Assembly (NCBI RefSeq): GCF_008641045.1
Contig: NW_022196248.1
Coordinates: 42,501 to 106,500, forward strand
Direction: 5' to 3'
From: Pistacia vera
Taxonomy: Eukaryota; Streptophyta; Magnoliopsida; Sapindales; Anacardiaceae
DNA length: 64,000 nt
Part shown: positions 1 to 9,902 of the stretch, piece by piece
Numbering within the stretch: position 1 is the first letter of the stretch
Layout of the letters: each line of letters starts with the position of its first letter
Program-made: the position numbers and the translations under genes
The notes under the pieces: model-generated
Told to the model about the DNA's origin: nothing
The model's input: the letters and a program-made list of their open reading frames with translations, nothing else
Database searches by the model: none

Positions 1-444
1 AACCCAACTCACATTGCTAATCTAACACAACTCTTTTACCAGAACCTTCAAACCCAAGAGAAAGACTTCCTAAGCTTCTCTACCCATGAAGGAAACACCA
101 CCTTCACTAATCAATCTAAATGATTGCACAAAGATTACAAGAATTGGAATAAACTGAAACAGCCCTAGCAAAGTAAAATACAGAGTCAAAGAAGAAGAGA
201 GCTTATTGTGTTGTTATGTACTGTAGCGTTAAAATGAAGAGCTGTTTCTTTTATATCTTGACTTTTAAGAGAAATAATAGCCCTTAGATGTGCCTCTAGT
301 CTGCAGTCAAGATTGCAAGATGACTTGAATCTGCAGCAGTTCACTTACACTGATACGCTGAGCTTTTTGGCTTCACATGTTAACATTAAAATTGCAGCAT
401 TTCACTTACACTGATACGCTACATTTTAGCTTCACATTTCAACA
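1..444 (-). repeat. 3' LTR of the first Copia element (partial)
   Basis: Aligns base for base in length with 5094-5537, the distal 444 bases of the 5' LTR. It ends in AACA at 444, matching the LTR terminus at 5537. The proximal 211 bases lie before the window. Confidence 0.93.
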
Positions 445-455
445 TTCTCCACCTT
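445..455 (-). other. Polypurine tract
   Basis: On the minus strand the bases abutting the 3' LTR read AAGGTGGAGAA, the usual plus-strand primer for LTR elements. Confidence 0.8.
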
Positions 456-532
456 GAAGCTAACAAACTCCTCTAGGTTGTCCCTCCATTAGTGCAGCAA
501 GCTTCTCAATGTTTCTTCTCAGCTCTAATGTG

Positions 533-2359
533 TTACCTTATATGCAGTAGGTCCAAGCAATGCTTGAACTTTGGTGCAGTCACAACCTTGGTCCCTATAT
601 CTGCTGGATTTTCTTCAGTTTGTATCTTCTCTAGGAGTATTTGTCCACTTGAAATGAGATCCCTTACAAAATGAAACTTCACGTCTATGTGCTTGGTTCT
701 CTCATGACACACAGGGTTTTTGCTCAAGTGGATGGCACTTTGATTGTCCGAATAGACAGTCACAAGTCCATCCAGCAGGTTGGTTTCTTGTAGGATTCCT
801 TGCAGCCATATTGCCTCCTTGAAAGCATCCGTGACTGCCACATATTCAGATTCAGTTGTAGACAGTGCAACCAAAGGTTGCAACTGGGATTTCCAGCTCA
901 CACAATTTCCTCCAAGTGTAAAACAATAGGCAGTAGTGGACTTTCTACTGTCTTTATCACTTGCAAAATTTGAATCCACATACCCCACAAGATCAAGTGT
1001 ATCATATCTTTCACAATAATCTAAACCAACATGCACAGTGCTATTTATGTACCTTAGCAACCATTTTAATGCAACCCAATGTTCAATACCAGGATTTGAC
1101 ATGTATCTACTAAGTAAAGAGATTGCAAAAGATAGATCAGGTCTGGTACTGATCATAGCATACATTATGGAGCCTATTGCACTAGAGTAAGGTATGTTTT
1201 CCATTTTGATCAGTTCACTCTCTGTTTTAGGGCACTGCAGTTTGCTAAGTATGAAATGACTAGCTAATGGTATAGAGACTACCTTAGAGTCAGACATTCC
1301 AAACTTTGATGTGAGTTTCTGCAAATATGACATTTGATGAAGTTTTAGTCTATTACACTTCCTATTTCTCTCTATCACCATTCCTAGGATTCTTTTTGCA
1401 CACCCTAAATCCTTCATATCAAATTCAGCAATCAATTGTGCCTTTAAGTAATTTATTTTGGACTTAGATTCACTAATCAACAACATGTCATCCACATACA
1501 AAAGCAAATATATAGGCATGTCATTTTTAAGTGCAAAGTACAAGCAATTGTCATGTTTGCTCCTATTAAAACCAATCCCAACAATAAAAGAGTCAAATCT
1601 TTTATACCACTACCTAGGGGACTGTTTAAGTTCATAAAGTGATTTATGCAGTAAACACACATGCTTAGGCAAGTCTTTATCAAAGAAACCAATAGGCTGA
1701 TTCATGAAAATAGTTTCTTCCAATTTACCATGTAAGAATGCAGTCTTAACATCTAATTGCTCTAGTTCTAGGTCATAGTGAGCAACAATAGACAACATCA
1801 ATCTAATTATTTTAAATTTAACTACTACAGAAAAAATTTCATTAAAATCAATACCTTCTCATTGTGTGTAGCCCTTTGCAACTAACCTGGCCTTGTATCT
1901 TGGAGGGTCTGAAGGGTTTATGCCTTCTTTTATCTTGAACAGCCACCTGCACTCTACACACTTCTGATCCTTGGGCTTCTAAACTAATGACCAAGTCTTG
2001 TTCACCTTTAAAGAGTGCATTTCTTCACTCATAGCAGCCAGCCATTGTTTTTTGTCCTTAGAATTTATAGCTTCTTCATAAGTGGTAGGTTTAACCCTTT
2101 GAATTTCACCACCAGCAATTAGAGCTGTATAGATCAGGTCTGCATAACTATATCTCGCTGGAGGCCTTATATCCCTCTTGATTCTGTCCTTTGCAAGCTG
2201 ATAATGTGCAAGGTCCCCTTGTTGAGACCCTTCACCAATCTCTTCAGTTGCTTCTTCAAGATCTTGCACAACATCAACATCTTGTTGCATTACTACAAGT
2301 GTAGTATCTTCATTAAAGTTGGGCAGATCCGTGTGATGAATTGCTGGCTCCACCTCAAT
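533..2359 (-). pseudogene. Copia reverse transcriptase and RNase H, three nonsense codons
   Basis: The frame is continuous with the upstream integrase and gag and carries stops at 1979-1981 (TAG), 1859-1861 (TGA) and 1610-1612 (TAG). RT features include the KTAFLHG stretch near 1740 and an intact YVDD catalytic box near 1490. RNase H follows, with DNQSAIHL and the TKHIDV stretch typical of Copia elements, and the frame ends at 533. No frameshift was found from the gag start to here. The product would be reverse transcriptase/RNase H of the element; as it stands it cannot be made as one polyprotein. Confidence 0.9.
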
Positions 2360-3649
2360 TTAGGTGGTACCAGTTTGATTCACATTTGCTGTTTCAATAT
2401 TTGAGGTACCTGCAATGGGGTTAGTAGATTTACAAGGAAAGATTGATTCATTAAAGACCACATCCCTGCTAATTATAACCCTGACCCCCTGTGCCTCTCT
2501 TTCCCAAAGTCTGCACCCCTTTGTCCCTTCTTGGTATCCTAGAAATACACACCTAAGGGACATTGGCTCTAACTTCCCATCATTTGTGTGTGCATAGGCA
2601 GCACACCCAAAAACCCGTAATTGATTGAGGCTAGGCTTCTTACCAATCCATTTCTCTTCAGGACACTTGAACTCTATAGCACTAGAGGGGGACCTATTGA
2701 TAAGGTGGGCAGCAGTGGTTAAGACTTCTCCCTAAAAAGTTTTAGGCAGCCATGAGGTGAAAAGTAGACACCTAACTTTCTCTAACAAAGTTCTATTCAT
2801 TCTCTTAGCAATCCCATTTTGCTGAGGGGTTCTCCTCACTGTCCTATGCCTTAGTATCCCTTGGTCAGTGCAGTAAGTGTCAAATTCAGAGTTACAAAAC
2901 TCTAAACCATTGTCTATTCTAAGTGCCTTGACTCTTTTATCACTCTGATTTTCCACCAGAGTTTTCCAGCCTTTAAACTTGGTTAAGGCTTCATCCTTAG
3001 ACCTTAGGAGGTACACCCACACCTTCCTACTGAAGTCATCCACAATGGACAGGAAATATGAATTCCCACCATGTGATTTAACCCTTTCAGGACCCCAAAG
3101 ATCCGTATGTAGGTACTCTAAACATCTAAAGGCCTGATGAGTTCCTTTTGGGAAACTCATCCTATGTTGTTTACCTAGCACACATACTTCACAGAAATCT
3201 AGATCAGAAACTATGTCCTTCCTAAAACAGCCTTTCTGTTTGAGAATACTCATACCTTTTTGGCCTATATGGCCCATCCTCATATGCCATTTCTCAACTG
3301 TAGACAAGTTAGCACTAAACAAAGCAGTATTATAAGAATCATGATAGTATTGACCACATAGAATGTACAAGCCATTAGTTTTAGTTCCTTTTAGCAATAC
3401 TTCATTATCCTTATATACAACTATACACCCATTTTGAGCCTTATAACAGTACCCATCCTCGTCAAGGGTTCCCAACGAGATCAGATTCTGTTTGAGTTCA
3501 GGTATAAATCTTACTTTAATTAGTTTGATTAACTTGTCATTATTCAGCTTTAGAGTTATGCTACCAATGCCTTGAACCCCATAGGAGTGATTGTTACCCA
3601 GAAATACAGTTTCACTATCATCAGTCTTAAGGTTTTGGAACCAGTCTCA
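2360..3649 (-). pseudogene. Copia protease C-terminal part and integrase, nonsense codons
   Basis: Same frame as gag and RT. The protease start (LDSGCSFHM, with the catalytic Asp-Ser-Gly) lies just upstream at about 3660-3690; the first stop here is TGA 3647-3649, where a tryptophan is expected. Integrase shows the H-H-C-C zinc region (about 3170-3300, ending CEVCVLGKQ), the first catalytic Asp in HTDLWGP, the second in RIDNGLEFC and the Glu region in TPQQNGIAKRMNRT, where the usual GVAER is altered. Further stops are TAG 2732-2734 (tryptophan expected) and TAA 2360-2362. Confidence 0.88.
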
Positions 3650-4570
3650 GTTAGGACTCATGTGAAAAGAACATCCAGAGTCTAATACCCACTCTTTAAC
3701 TCTAGCAGAATTAAACACTGTGAGAGCTTCAGAAAGTTCAATGCTGTTATTAGTACATGCTAGGTTGCTTTCTATGTTAGACTGTTTCTGTTTCTTAATC
3801 CAATCATAGCAATTTTTCTTAAGATGGCCAGTTTTATTACAGTAGAAGCATTTCCTAGTCTCCCTTTTAGGCCTATTATTACCCTTAACCTTTTTCTTAT
3901 TCTTAAAGCCTGAATTACTTTGTGGACCTCTCCTAGCCTCTTTTCCTGTATGACCAGTTTCTGCCTTACCTTTTACAAATAGGTTATTGCCAGTTCTTTT
4001 CTGAGTCTTTAACTCTAACTCCTTAGATTTTAGTCCAGCTACAATCAAGTCAACACTAGGGACAGTCCCAGTATACTTTAAAGCATTTTTAACTACTAGA
4101 TAATCTTCAGGCAACGAATTTAACAAAATCATAGCCAAGCTGGAGTCTCCTAATTCTTGGTCAGTGCCTTTAAGAATTAGCGTCATTTTCAAGAACTCAT
4201 CTAAATTATCATCTATAGACTTAGACACATCCATTTTATATGCAAACAAAGAACCCTTTAAAAATGCTAAGTTAGGGGCAGATTGTAATGCAAATAAAGT
4301 TTCAAGTTTACCCCACAACGCGATTGGATTCTCTAGGCCATCTACCTTTCTTAGGACGCTGTCTGACAAGTTCAAGATGATGAGGTTATAAGCCTCTTCA
4401 TCAATCTCAGCCTTCTTCTTCAGCTTCTGCTCTGGCCTTTTGGTAGAGTCTTTCTCCAATGCAATTCCCACTTTATTGTGAGATTGGAGAGCCTTCATCT
4501 TCTTTTTCCAGCTATTGAAATCAATTTTCCCATCTTATTGGGTGATTTCCATGCGAGTGGTGGTGGACAT
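3650..4570 (-). pseudogene. Copia gag with CCHC zinc knuckle
   Basis: ATG at 4568-4570 lies about 300 bases inside the PBS and opens a frame that reads to the protease. There is one early stop, TAA 4535-4537, at codon 12. The capsid-like part (gag-polypeptide of Copia type) spans about 4000-4500. A zinc knuckle of the form C-x2-C-x4-H-x4-C (CFYCNKTGHLKKNC) lies near 3810-3850, followed by a basic linker and then the protease motif. This would be the nucleocapsid and capsid protein of the element. Confidence 0.88.
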
Positions 4571-4869
4571 TTTGTGGTTTTTTTCAGTTGAACCCTAGAA
4601 CTTGGAATTGCTTTTTGATTCCCACGAATTTACAGACTAATTGAAGATTATTGAAGATCAAGATTACCTAAGACTAGCTAAATCAAGAAACCCCCAATTT
4701 AGCAAACCCTAGAATCAAAAGATTTCCCAAATCAAGAACCTAATTGACGATTTCTAGACTCCTTGCTCCTCAAGAACTGTTAAATCAAGAAACCCCCAAT
4801 TTAACAAACCCTAGAATCAAGAATTTCCCAAATCAAGGACTGGACAAAATCGACAAACCCTAGAACTTA

Positions 4870-4881
4870 GCTCTGATACCA
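4870..4881 (-). other. Primer binding site (initiator Met-tRNA)
   Basis: The minus strand reads TGGTATCAGAGC one base inside the 5' LTR. This is the standard plant Copia primer site for tRNA-iMet. Confidence 0.92.
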
Positions 4882-4882
4882 C

Positions 4883-5537
4883 TGTTACGATTTGAGACTT
4901 AACTAAACACTAATCAACCAATCAATCACACAAGGAATCAAGAAACAACCAAACACACACAAAAGATTTTACCGTGGTTCACTTGCTCTAGATTTGAGCA
5001 AGCTACGTCCACGTTGAGCTCTGAAACACTGAGGCTCGCTGCACTAAGAAGATTAATGTCGTTTACAGAGTACACTTTCAGAATCTCAAACACAACCCAA
5101 CTCACTTTGCTAATCTAACACAACTCTTTTACCAGAACCTTCAAACCCAAGAGAAAGACTTCCTAAGCTTCTCTACCCATGAAGGAAACACCACCTTCAC
5201 TAATCAATCTAAATGATTGCACAAAGATTACAAGAATTGGAATAAACTGAAACAACCCTAGCAAAGTAAAATACAGAGTCAAAGAAGAAGAGAGTTTATT
5301 GTGTTGTTATGTACTGTAGCGTTAAAATGAAGAGCTGCTTCTTTTATACCTTGACTTTTAAGGAAAATAATAACCCTTAGATGTGCCTCTAATCTACGGT
5401 CAAGATTGCAAGATGACTTGAATCTGCAGCGGTTCACTTACACTAATATGCTGCATTTTTTGGCTTCACATGTTAACATTAAAACTACAGCATTTCACTT
5501 ACACTGATACACTGCGTTTTAGCTTCACATTTTAACA
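4883..5537 (-). repeat. 5' LTR of the first Copia element, 655 bp
   Basis: Begins TGTTA and ends TAACA, giving short inverted termini. The distal 444 bases repeat at 1-444. At 4965-5014 it holds the reverse complement of a GTGGACGTAG ... GAACCACGGTAAAA block that recurs in the Tat-type LTRs of this window. Confidence 0.93.
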
Positions 5538-5921
5538 GTTATTTTTTTTTTTCTAATTATATATTCATATTCTATTTTAAGCATCAACTTTCTATATTCG
5601 ATTTTCTTGTCTAAATTGTTCTCCTAAAAATAAATAAGTTTAATCTATTTTTTATAATGTGAAGTCTTAGGCCCAAAGGCCTTAAACTATTACCATGCTA
5701 GACTATGAGCAAATGTACAATATAATATAATTTTTTAAACATGAATACACTTAAAATTTCCACTAATTTTGTATACTAATAATAACTTTAAGAACCACTT
5801 TTTCTACAGTCTGTTCAATTAAATTATTTTGCATTTAAGATGTTGTTCAAACACTTGTAGAGACTCTAAGGGTAAAGACTAAATACACTGAAAAGTTTCA
5901 ATTAAAAAAAAAGTTAATTAT
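5538..5921. other. AT-rich intergenic DNA
   Basis: No gene recognised. It ends with ATTAT, the left half of the target duplication of the solo LTR that follows. Confidence 0.6.
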
Positions 5922-6388
5922 CGTTGTGCGATCAATCCAGAGAGGATAATTCCCTATTAGGAGAGAAGATATTTAGATTGACTTTATTTGGAAGGAAAAT
6001 ATTCAGATTGACTTAGACTCCAACTAAGGTAGTCGAAGATCATGCAACTTCCTAATTCTATGTATTTGAATCTTATCTCAACTCTATCATGTAAATGGGT
6101 GTTATATAAGCCCATCATAACTTCTTTTCAAAGGGGCTAGGCAATTGTTCTAAGCAAATTTTCCTAGAAATTATACTGTTCTTTGTAAGTTCTCAAAAGC
6201 AATAAGATAACAGTAGACGTAGGCTCAAGTTTTAACTTGCCAAACCACTTTAAATATCTCTTTACCATTTACTTTATTGCATTTATTATTTATCCACTGC
6301 TAGTTATCCGTAATCACGCGCACATCCATTTTGGTTCCGGCAAGGTCAATCGGAATTCTCTGGTTGGTGCAGATTTCTGTATCAACAA
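5922..6388 (+). repeat. Solo LTR of a Tat-type Ty3 family, 467 bp, with 5-bp target duplication
   Basis: The right end (CTGTATCAACA) and about 170 bases before it closely match the LTR ends at 46328 and 54722. The left end reads CGTTGTGCG where the related LTR reads TGTTGTGTG, so the initial T has become C. ATTAT precedes it (5917-5921) and follows it (6389-6393). A TATA-like GTTATATAAGC lies near 6100, and the shared ACGTAGGCTC ... ACCACTTTAAA block at 6212-6254. No internal region is present, so this is the product of LTR-LTR recombination. Confidence 0.88.
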
Positions 6389-6393
6389 TTATC

Positions 6394-7402
6394 CTTAATT
6401 TTGGTATAAAAATTAAACGACATAAATACCCTTAGGCCAATGACGAAGAAGAAAAAAAGAACAATATCTCCGAATTTATAGTGTAATAAATCCTAGCTGT
6501 TTTATTTTCTTGATTTTTTCTTCTTAATTATTGATCGAAATGCCTTTATATCTTTCAATTTCTTTTTTCTGTTAAACTTCACAGAAGAATTTTTTTAATT
6601 GTATATTGAAACTTAAGTAATCTAAATTTAAAGAAACAGTGTCCTACAATTGATAAATACTCCTATTATTAAACATAAAAGTGGTGACATAAAACGATAT
6701 TAGTAACATTTTTACGTTCCAAAATTAATATTGGTCGGTGTCGAAGGAGAGTGCATGTGTGTGTGTGTTTTTTTTTTCTTTTTTTTAATCCCGGGAGGTT
6801 AAGAACTAATCATATTAATTAATTTAATTAGTTATTAATTAAATTAATAAACAAAACTAAAACTTTGGAGGCATAGCCACAACAATCCTTAACAAAGAAA
6901 AAAAAAAAAAATAATTCTCGTTAATATATAGCCAGGATTTATTTTGCATGCATTAGTTGTGAGAGTACTGAGGATAAAAGAATTGCCAGGACTTTGCAAT
7001 GAATGAATTTCACATGAAGAAAATATGTTTGATTTTCTGTCGTGTAAAATACTTGAGCTAAAGTGCATGATCAAATCACAAGCATAAGCTTTATGATTTT
7101 TTGATTTAATAAGTATGCTTCTATTTCTACATTTCCATAGAAAAATACGTTCTCTAAATTAAAATTGCATATAAAAAGCAACAAGATTACACTTTTCAAA
7201 CCACCAATTTGAGAATGAGATAAACCTGCTTCAACGGAATATTTTCAAGCTACTTTATATTTGTTTACCTTCCATCCTTTTATTTATTTCTTCTTAATTT
7301 AATTATATGTTAAAGACTACTCAGACAATAACATAGCCAATATAATTCTTTTTATAAGACATTGGAGTAAACTTAATTTAATAAAAGACCATTTGGAGAC
7401 CA
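6394..7402. other. AT-rich intergenic DNA
   Basis: No gene, RNA or clear element found. It contains a short TG/T-rich tract near 6755-6790 and several A/T runs. Confidence 0.5.
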
Positions 7403-7699
7403 TTTGTGGTCAAAGGCCTAATTGAGTTTCTTAAAGATAAGAGAAAACATGATGAAAGTAAAACCAGTGAAGCTGGAAGGGTGGCAATGGAAGAAGAAAC
7501 TACAACAAACATCAGAGAGCACCTGATGAAGGATAAGGATACAACAAATGTGCTCAAAGGCCTAATTGAGTTTCTTGAAAATAAGATAGAGCATGATGAA
7601 AGTAAAGCCCGTGAAACTGAAAGGGTAGCAATGGAAGAAGAATGTAAGCAACAGATTGAAGAAAATGCAATTGAAGAATGGACAATCATAATTGAATAA
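7403..7699 (+). CDS. Unknown lysine/glutamate-rich ORF with an internal duplication
   Basis: An open frame of about 97 codons is built from two copies of a 144-bp unit; the second begins near 7552. Each copy encodes KGLIEFL, then a charged stretch, HDESK and RVAMEEE. The composition (rich in Lys, Glu and Asp with spaced hydrophobics) fits a helix or coiled coil. No ATG opens the frame; the first possible start in frame is a GTG at 7406, so this may be an exon or a gene remnant. I do not recognise the family. It could also be chance retention of an in-frame repeat. Confidence 0.35.
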   Translation, partial: FVVKGLIEFLKDKRKHDESKTSEAGRVAMEEETTTNIREHLMKDKDTTNVLKGLIEFLENKIEHDESKARETERVAMEEECKQQIEENAIEEWTIIIE

Positions 7700-8712
7700 A
7701 GTGTAATATAGAGTTGAATGAAAAGAACATACATAACCTAAGAGCCAATTTGGACAGATTTAACATATTATTGTCACTTTTAATCAAGCCTTGTTGTGAG
7801 ATTGTCATTAACTTATTTACTACATTAGTTTATCATTTGATTTTATTATAATTACAATTTTTTTTTTTAATAAGATGAGGTGTTGTGTGCACATTATATT
7901 CTATTAAAATTACAATAATTTTTTTAATGTATATTATTTCTCTTTATGATAACTACGTTTAGTGTATTTAACGAATTAAAATATAAATATTGTATAAATT
8001 TTTATTAAGCATGAGAAAAGCCAAATTAAAAATTCTGCCCAAAGACTCAATTTTTATCAAGGCACTCTGGTACGATCACATTAACCAGAAGCTGATTTAC
8101 AAGTTATAATATTTTCATATGGTTAATGTGTCACATCAACAATTACATTAATTTGCAAGAAATTAAATAAATAAACCGATTTTAGTAAGTACAATCCTAT
8201 TAAAATTTTATTAATGTTTCAAAAAAATTTAATCTTCTTTTACTTAAACATTAATTTTTTTAATTATGTGTTACAATGTAAAATTTGTTACACTTTAGAT
8301 ACGTTTCTGTTTCTCGATCTTCAATCTTTTACTTCGAAATTAATTTGTTTTAAAATATATTTGTTTTCTTTTATTTTAATCCGGAAAATGAATGCTTTAC
8401 TTGAAATTTAAAATCCAACTTACACTTATTTGCATTAATATATGGTTTGTTCTATAAGTGAGTAAAATTAATTAAATTTAAATTTAAATATAATAAAATT
8501 AAGTTTTGAATTAAAAGATAAATATATACACTTAGTTATGAAAGCAGTTCTAAATATTAGGGAAAGCAAGTATATAAGTAAAAAAATGGTTTATTCTCAA
8601 GTAAAGGTTAGCTTAAGTTAGTTAAGTTTAACAGAATCTCCAGTAGTTAAGTTTTTGATATTTTGATTCGCAAATTATATTAATAAGATATGGATATTTT
8701 AAGGATGTCTAT
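7700..8712. other. AT-rich intergenic DNA
   Basis: About 1 kb of strongly AT-rich sequence. Nothing recognised. Confidence 0.5.
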
Positions 8713-9314
8713 TGTTGATGCTTGATTTTGACACCAACTATTCGTACGTGTGAAGTGCTAAGCGGACTTAGAAATCACACGTGATATGGAAGTACAAAAT
8801 GTGAAATGGAGCGGGTAACAATTTTTAAAGTGGTTTGGATGCTCTAAGGCGAATCCTACATCCACTGTGATTATATTAATGGTTGGTTACAATTAGGTCG
8901 TACTCGACAAGCAGAATTACAATAGAGAAAATAAATGTGAAGAGAGGCAAAGAGAGTGTATGCGTTTAAGTGGTAGATGAGCCAATCCTGTAAAATGGAG
9001 GAGAGCCTTCTATTTATAGTTGGAGGATTCAAGCTGGTAATCATGATTCTGCGTGTGGGCAGGTGTGGTATAATTCCTAACCTGCTTCCCATTGGTTGTC
9101 TGCACGAGAGATATCCTTAAATCGCGTAGGGCTTTAGTAGGTGGACAATTGTCAGCCACCCATAAGCTTGGTGTTCACCTGCCTCACTGACAATGGCCTT
9201 ACCCCTGTTGAACTTGCGAGACGTGGCTGCATCCAGACGGCAAAAAACCTTCCTGAATTCGGATTGGTTTCTACTTACGCATGCTTACGCCAGCCCTTGT
9301 TTTTGGGAATAACA
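8713..9314 (-). repeat. 3' LTR of the first Tat element, 602 bp
   Basis: Begins TGTTGATG and ends AATAACA. Bases 8991-9314 match 20591-20914, the retained part of the 5' LTR, at equal length. Its first half matches 33421-33709 and 39675 onward in the second Tat element. The shared AACCACTTTAAA / ACATCCACTG block lies at 8821-8868. Confidence 0.9.
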
Positions 9315-9895
9315 AAAGTGCCCCAGTTTTTAATGTTTAAGGATTAAGCCTTGAGAACTTCATGGTTATGCTGCGACTCGGTTTGTCTAGGATGGCGCTC
9401 GATTGAGCCGATCGAGCTACATGGATTCTTGAGAATTGTACTTAGCAACCTGGTGTGGTTTTTTATGGTAGGTTCAACGACCTGATTCAAATCATGATTG
9501 GTGTCATATCAACATGCCTTGAGCCGCAACCCTGACTCGCGACCTCTTCAGATGTTATTCATTGCGCATGACGGTTCACCTAACTAATAAAATATTCTTT
9601 ATTCTGACAGGCTTGTCCGTTACGCAGTAAGTGCCAGCCATGCGCATTTAATGCGAGCCATGCTGAAATGACATTCTCCTTCAGCGCATTAAATGCGGAT
9701 AGGGGCGCATTTAATATGGAGGAGGGTAACCGTGCCTTTGTTTGGTTATTCCAATGGAGGGAAACGTCGATTGGTGTTTTCAAAGCGTAAGAGTTACACT
9801 TCTCGCGGATTAACAACACGTGGTCTTAATCAATGGCGAGAAACGTGTCTCGCCCAAACGTCGCTTGCTTAGAAAACCAATCGTCACACGTCCTC
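9315..9895. other. Tat internal region between 3' LTR and the antisense promoter
   Basis: Non-coding on both strands as far as I can see. It is less AT-rich than the flanking genome. It would be the 5' upstream region of the antisense gene and the 3' untranslated region of the sense transcript. Confidence 0.6.
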
Positions 9896-9902
9896 TATAA
9901 AA
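9896..9902 (+). promoter_or_regulatory. TATA box of the antisense gene (first Tat element)
   Basis: TATAAAA in the context CCTCTATAAAACCTG, on the strand opposite to the retroelement. A leader of about 110 bases follows, then a splice donor at 10042. The same arrangement is found at 53673-53679 in another element. Confidence 0.6.

Larger units (their letters stand above)
1..5537 (-). mobile_element. Ty1/Copia LTR retrotransposon, minus strand, truncated by window start
   Basis: The element is bounded on the right by a full LTR (4883-5537) and on the left by the last 444 bases of the matching LTR. The internal order read on the minus strand is gag, protease, integrase, reverse transcriptase, RNase H, which is the Copia order. 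A primer binding site complementary to initiator Met-tRNA and a polypurine tract lie at the expected places. The two LTR copies differ at roughly 20 of 444 aligned positions by eye, so the insertion is not very recent. The integrase and RT sequences resemble the Tork/Tnt1 group; that lineage call is inference. The target duplication cannot be tested because the left end is outside the window. Confidence 0.93.

Noticed and set aside
7378..7734. Minus-strand 118-codon frame over the lysine/glutamate-rich ORF
   Set aside because: It is the complement of the 144-bp repeat and has a Ser/Leu-rich composition typical of an antisense shadow.
9141..9347. 68-codon plus-strand frame in the first Tat LTR, repeated at 20741-20926
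   Set aside because: Its presence in both copies only reflects LTR identity; no domain and no start context.
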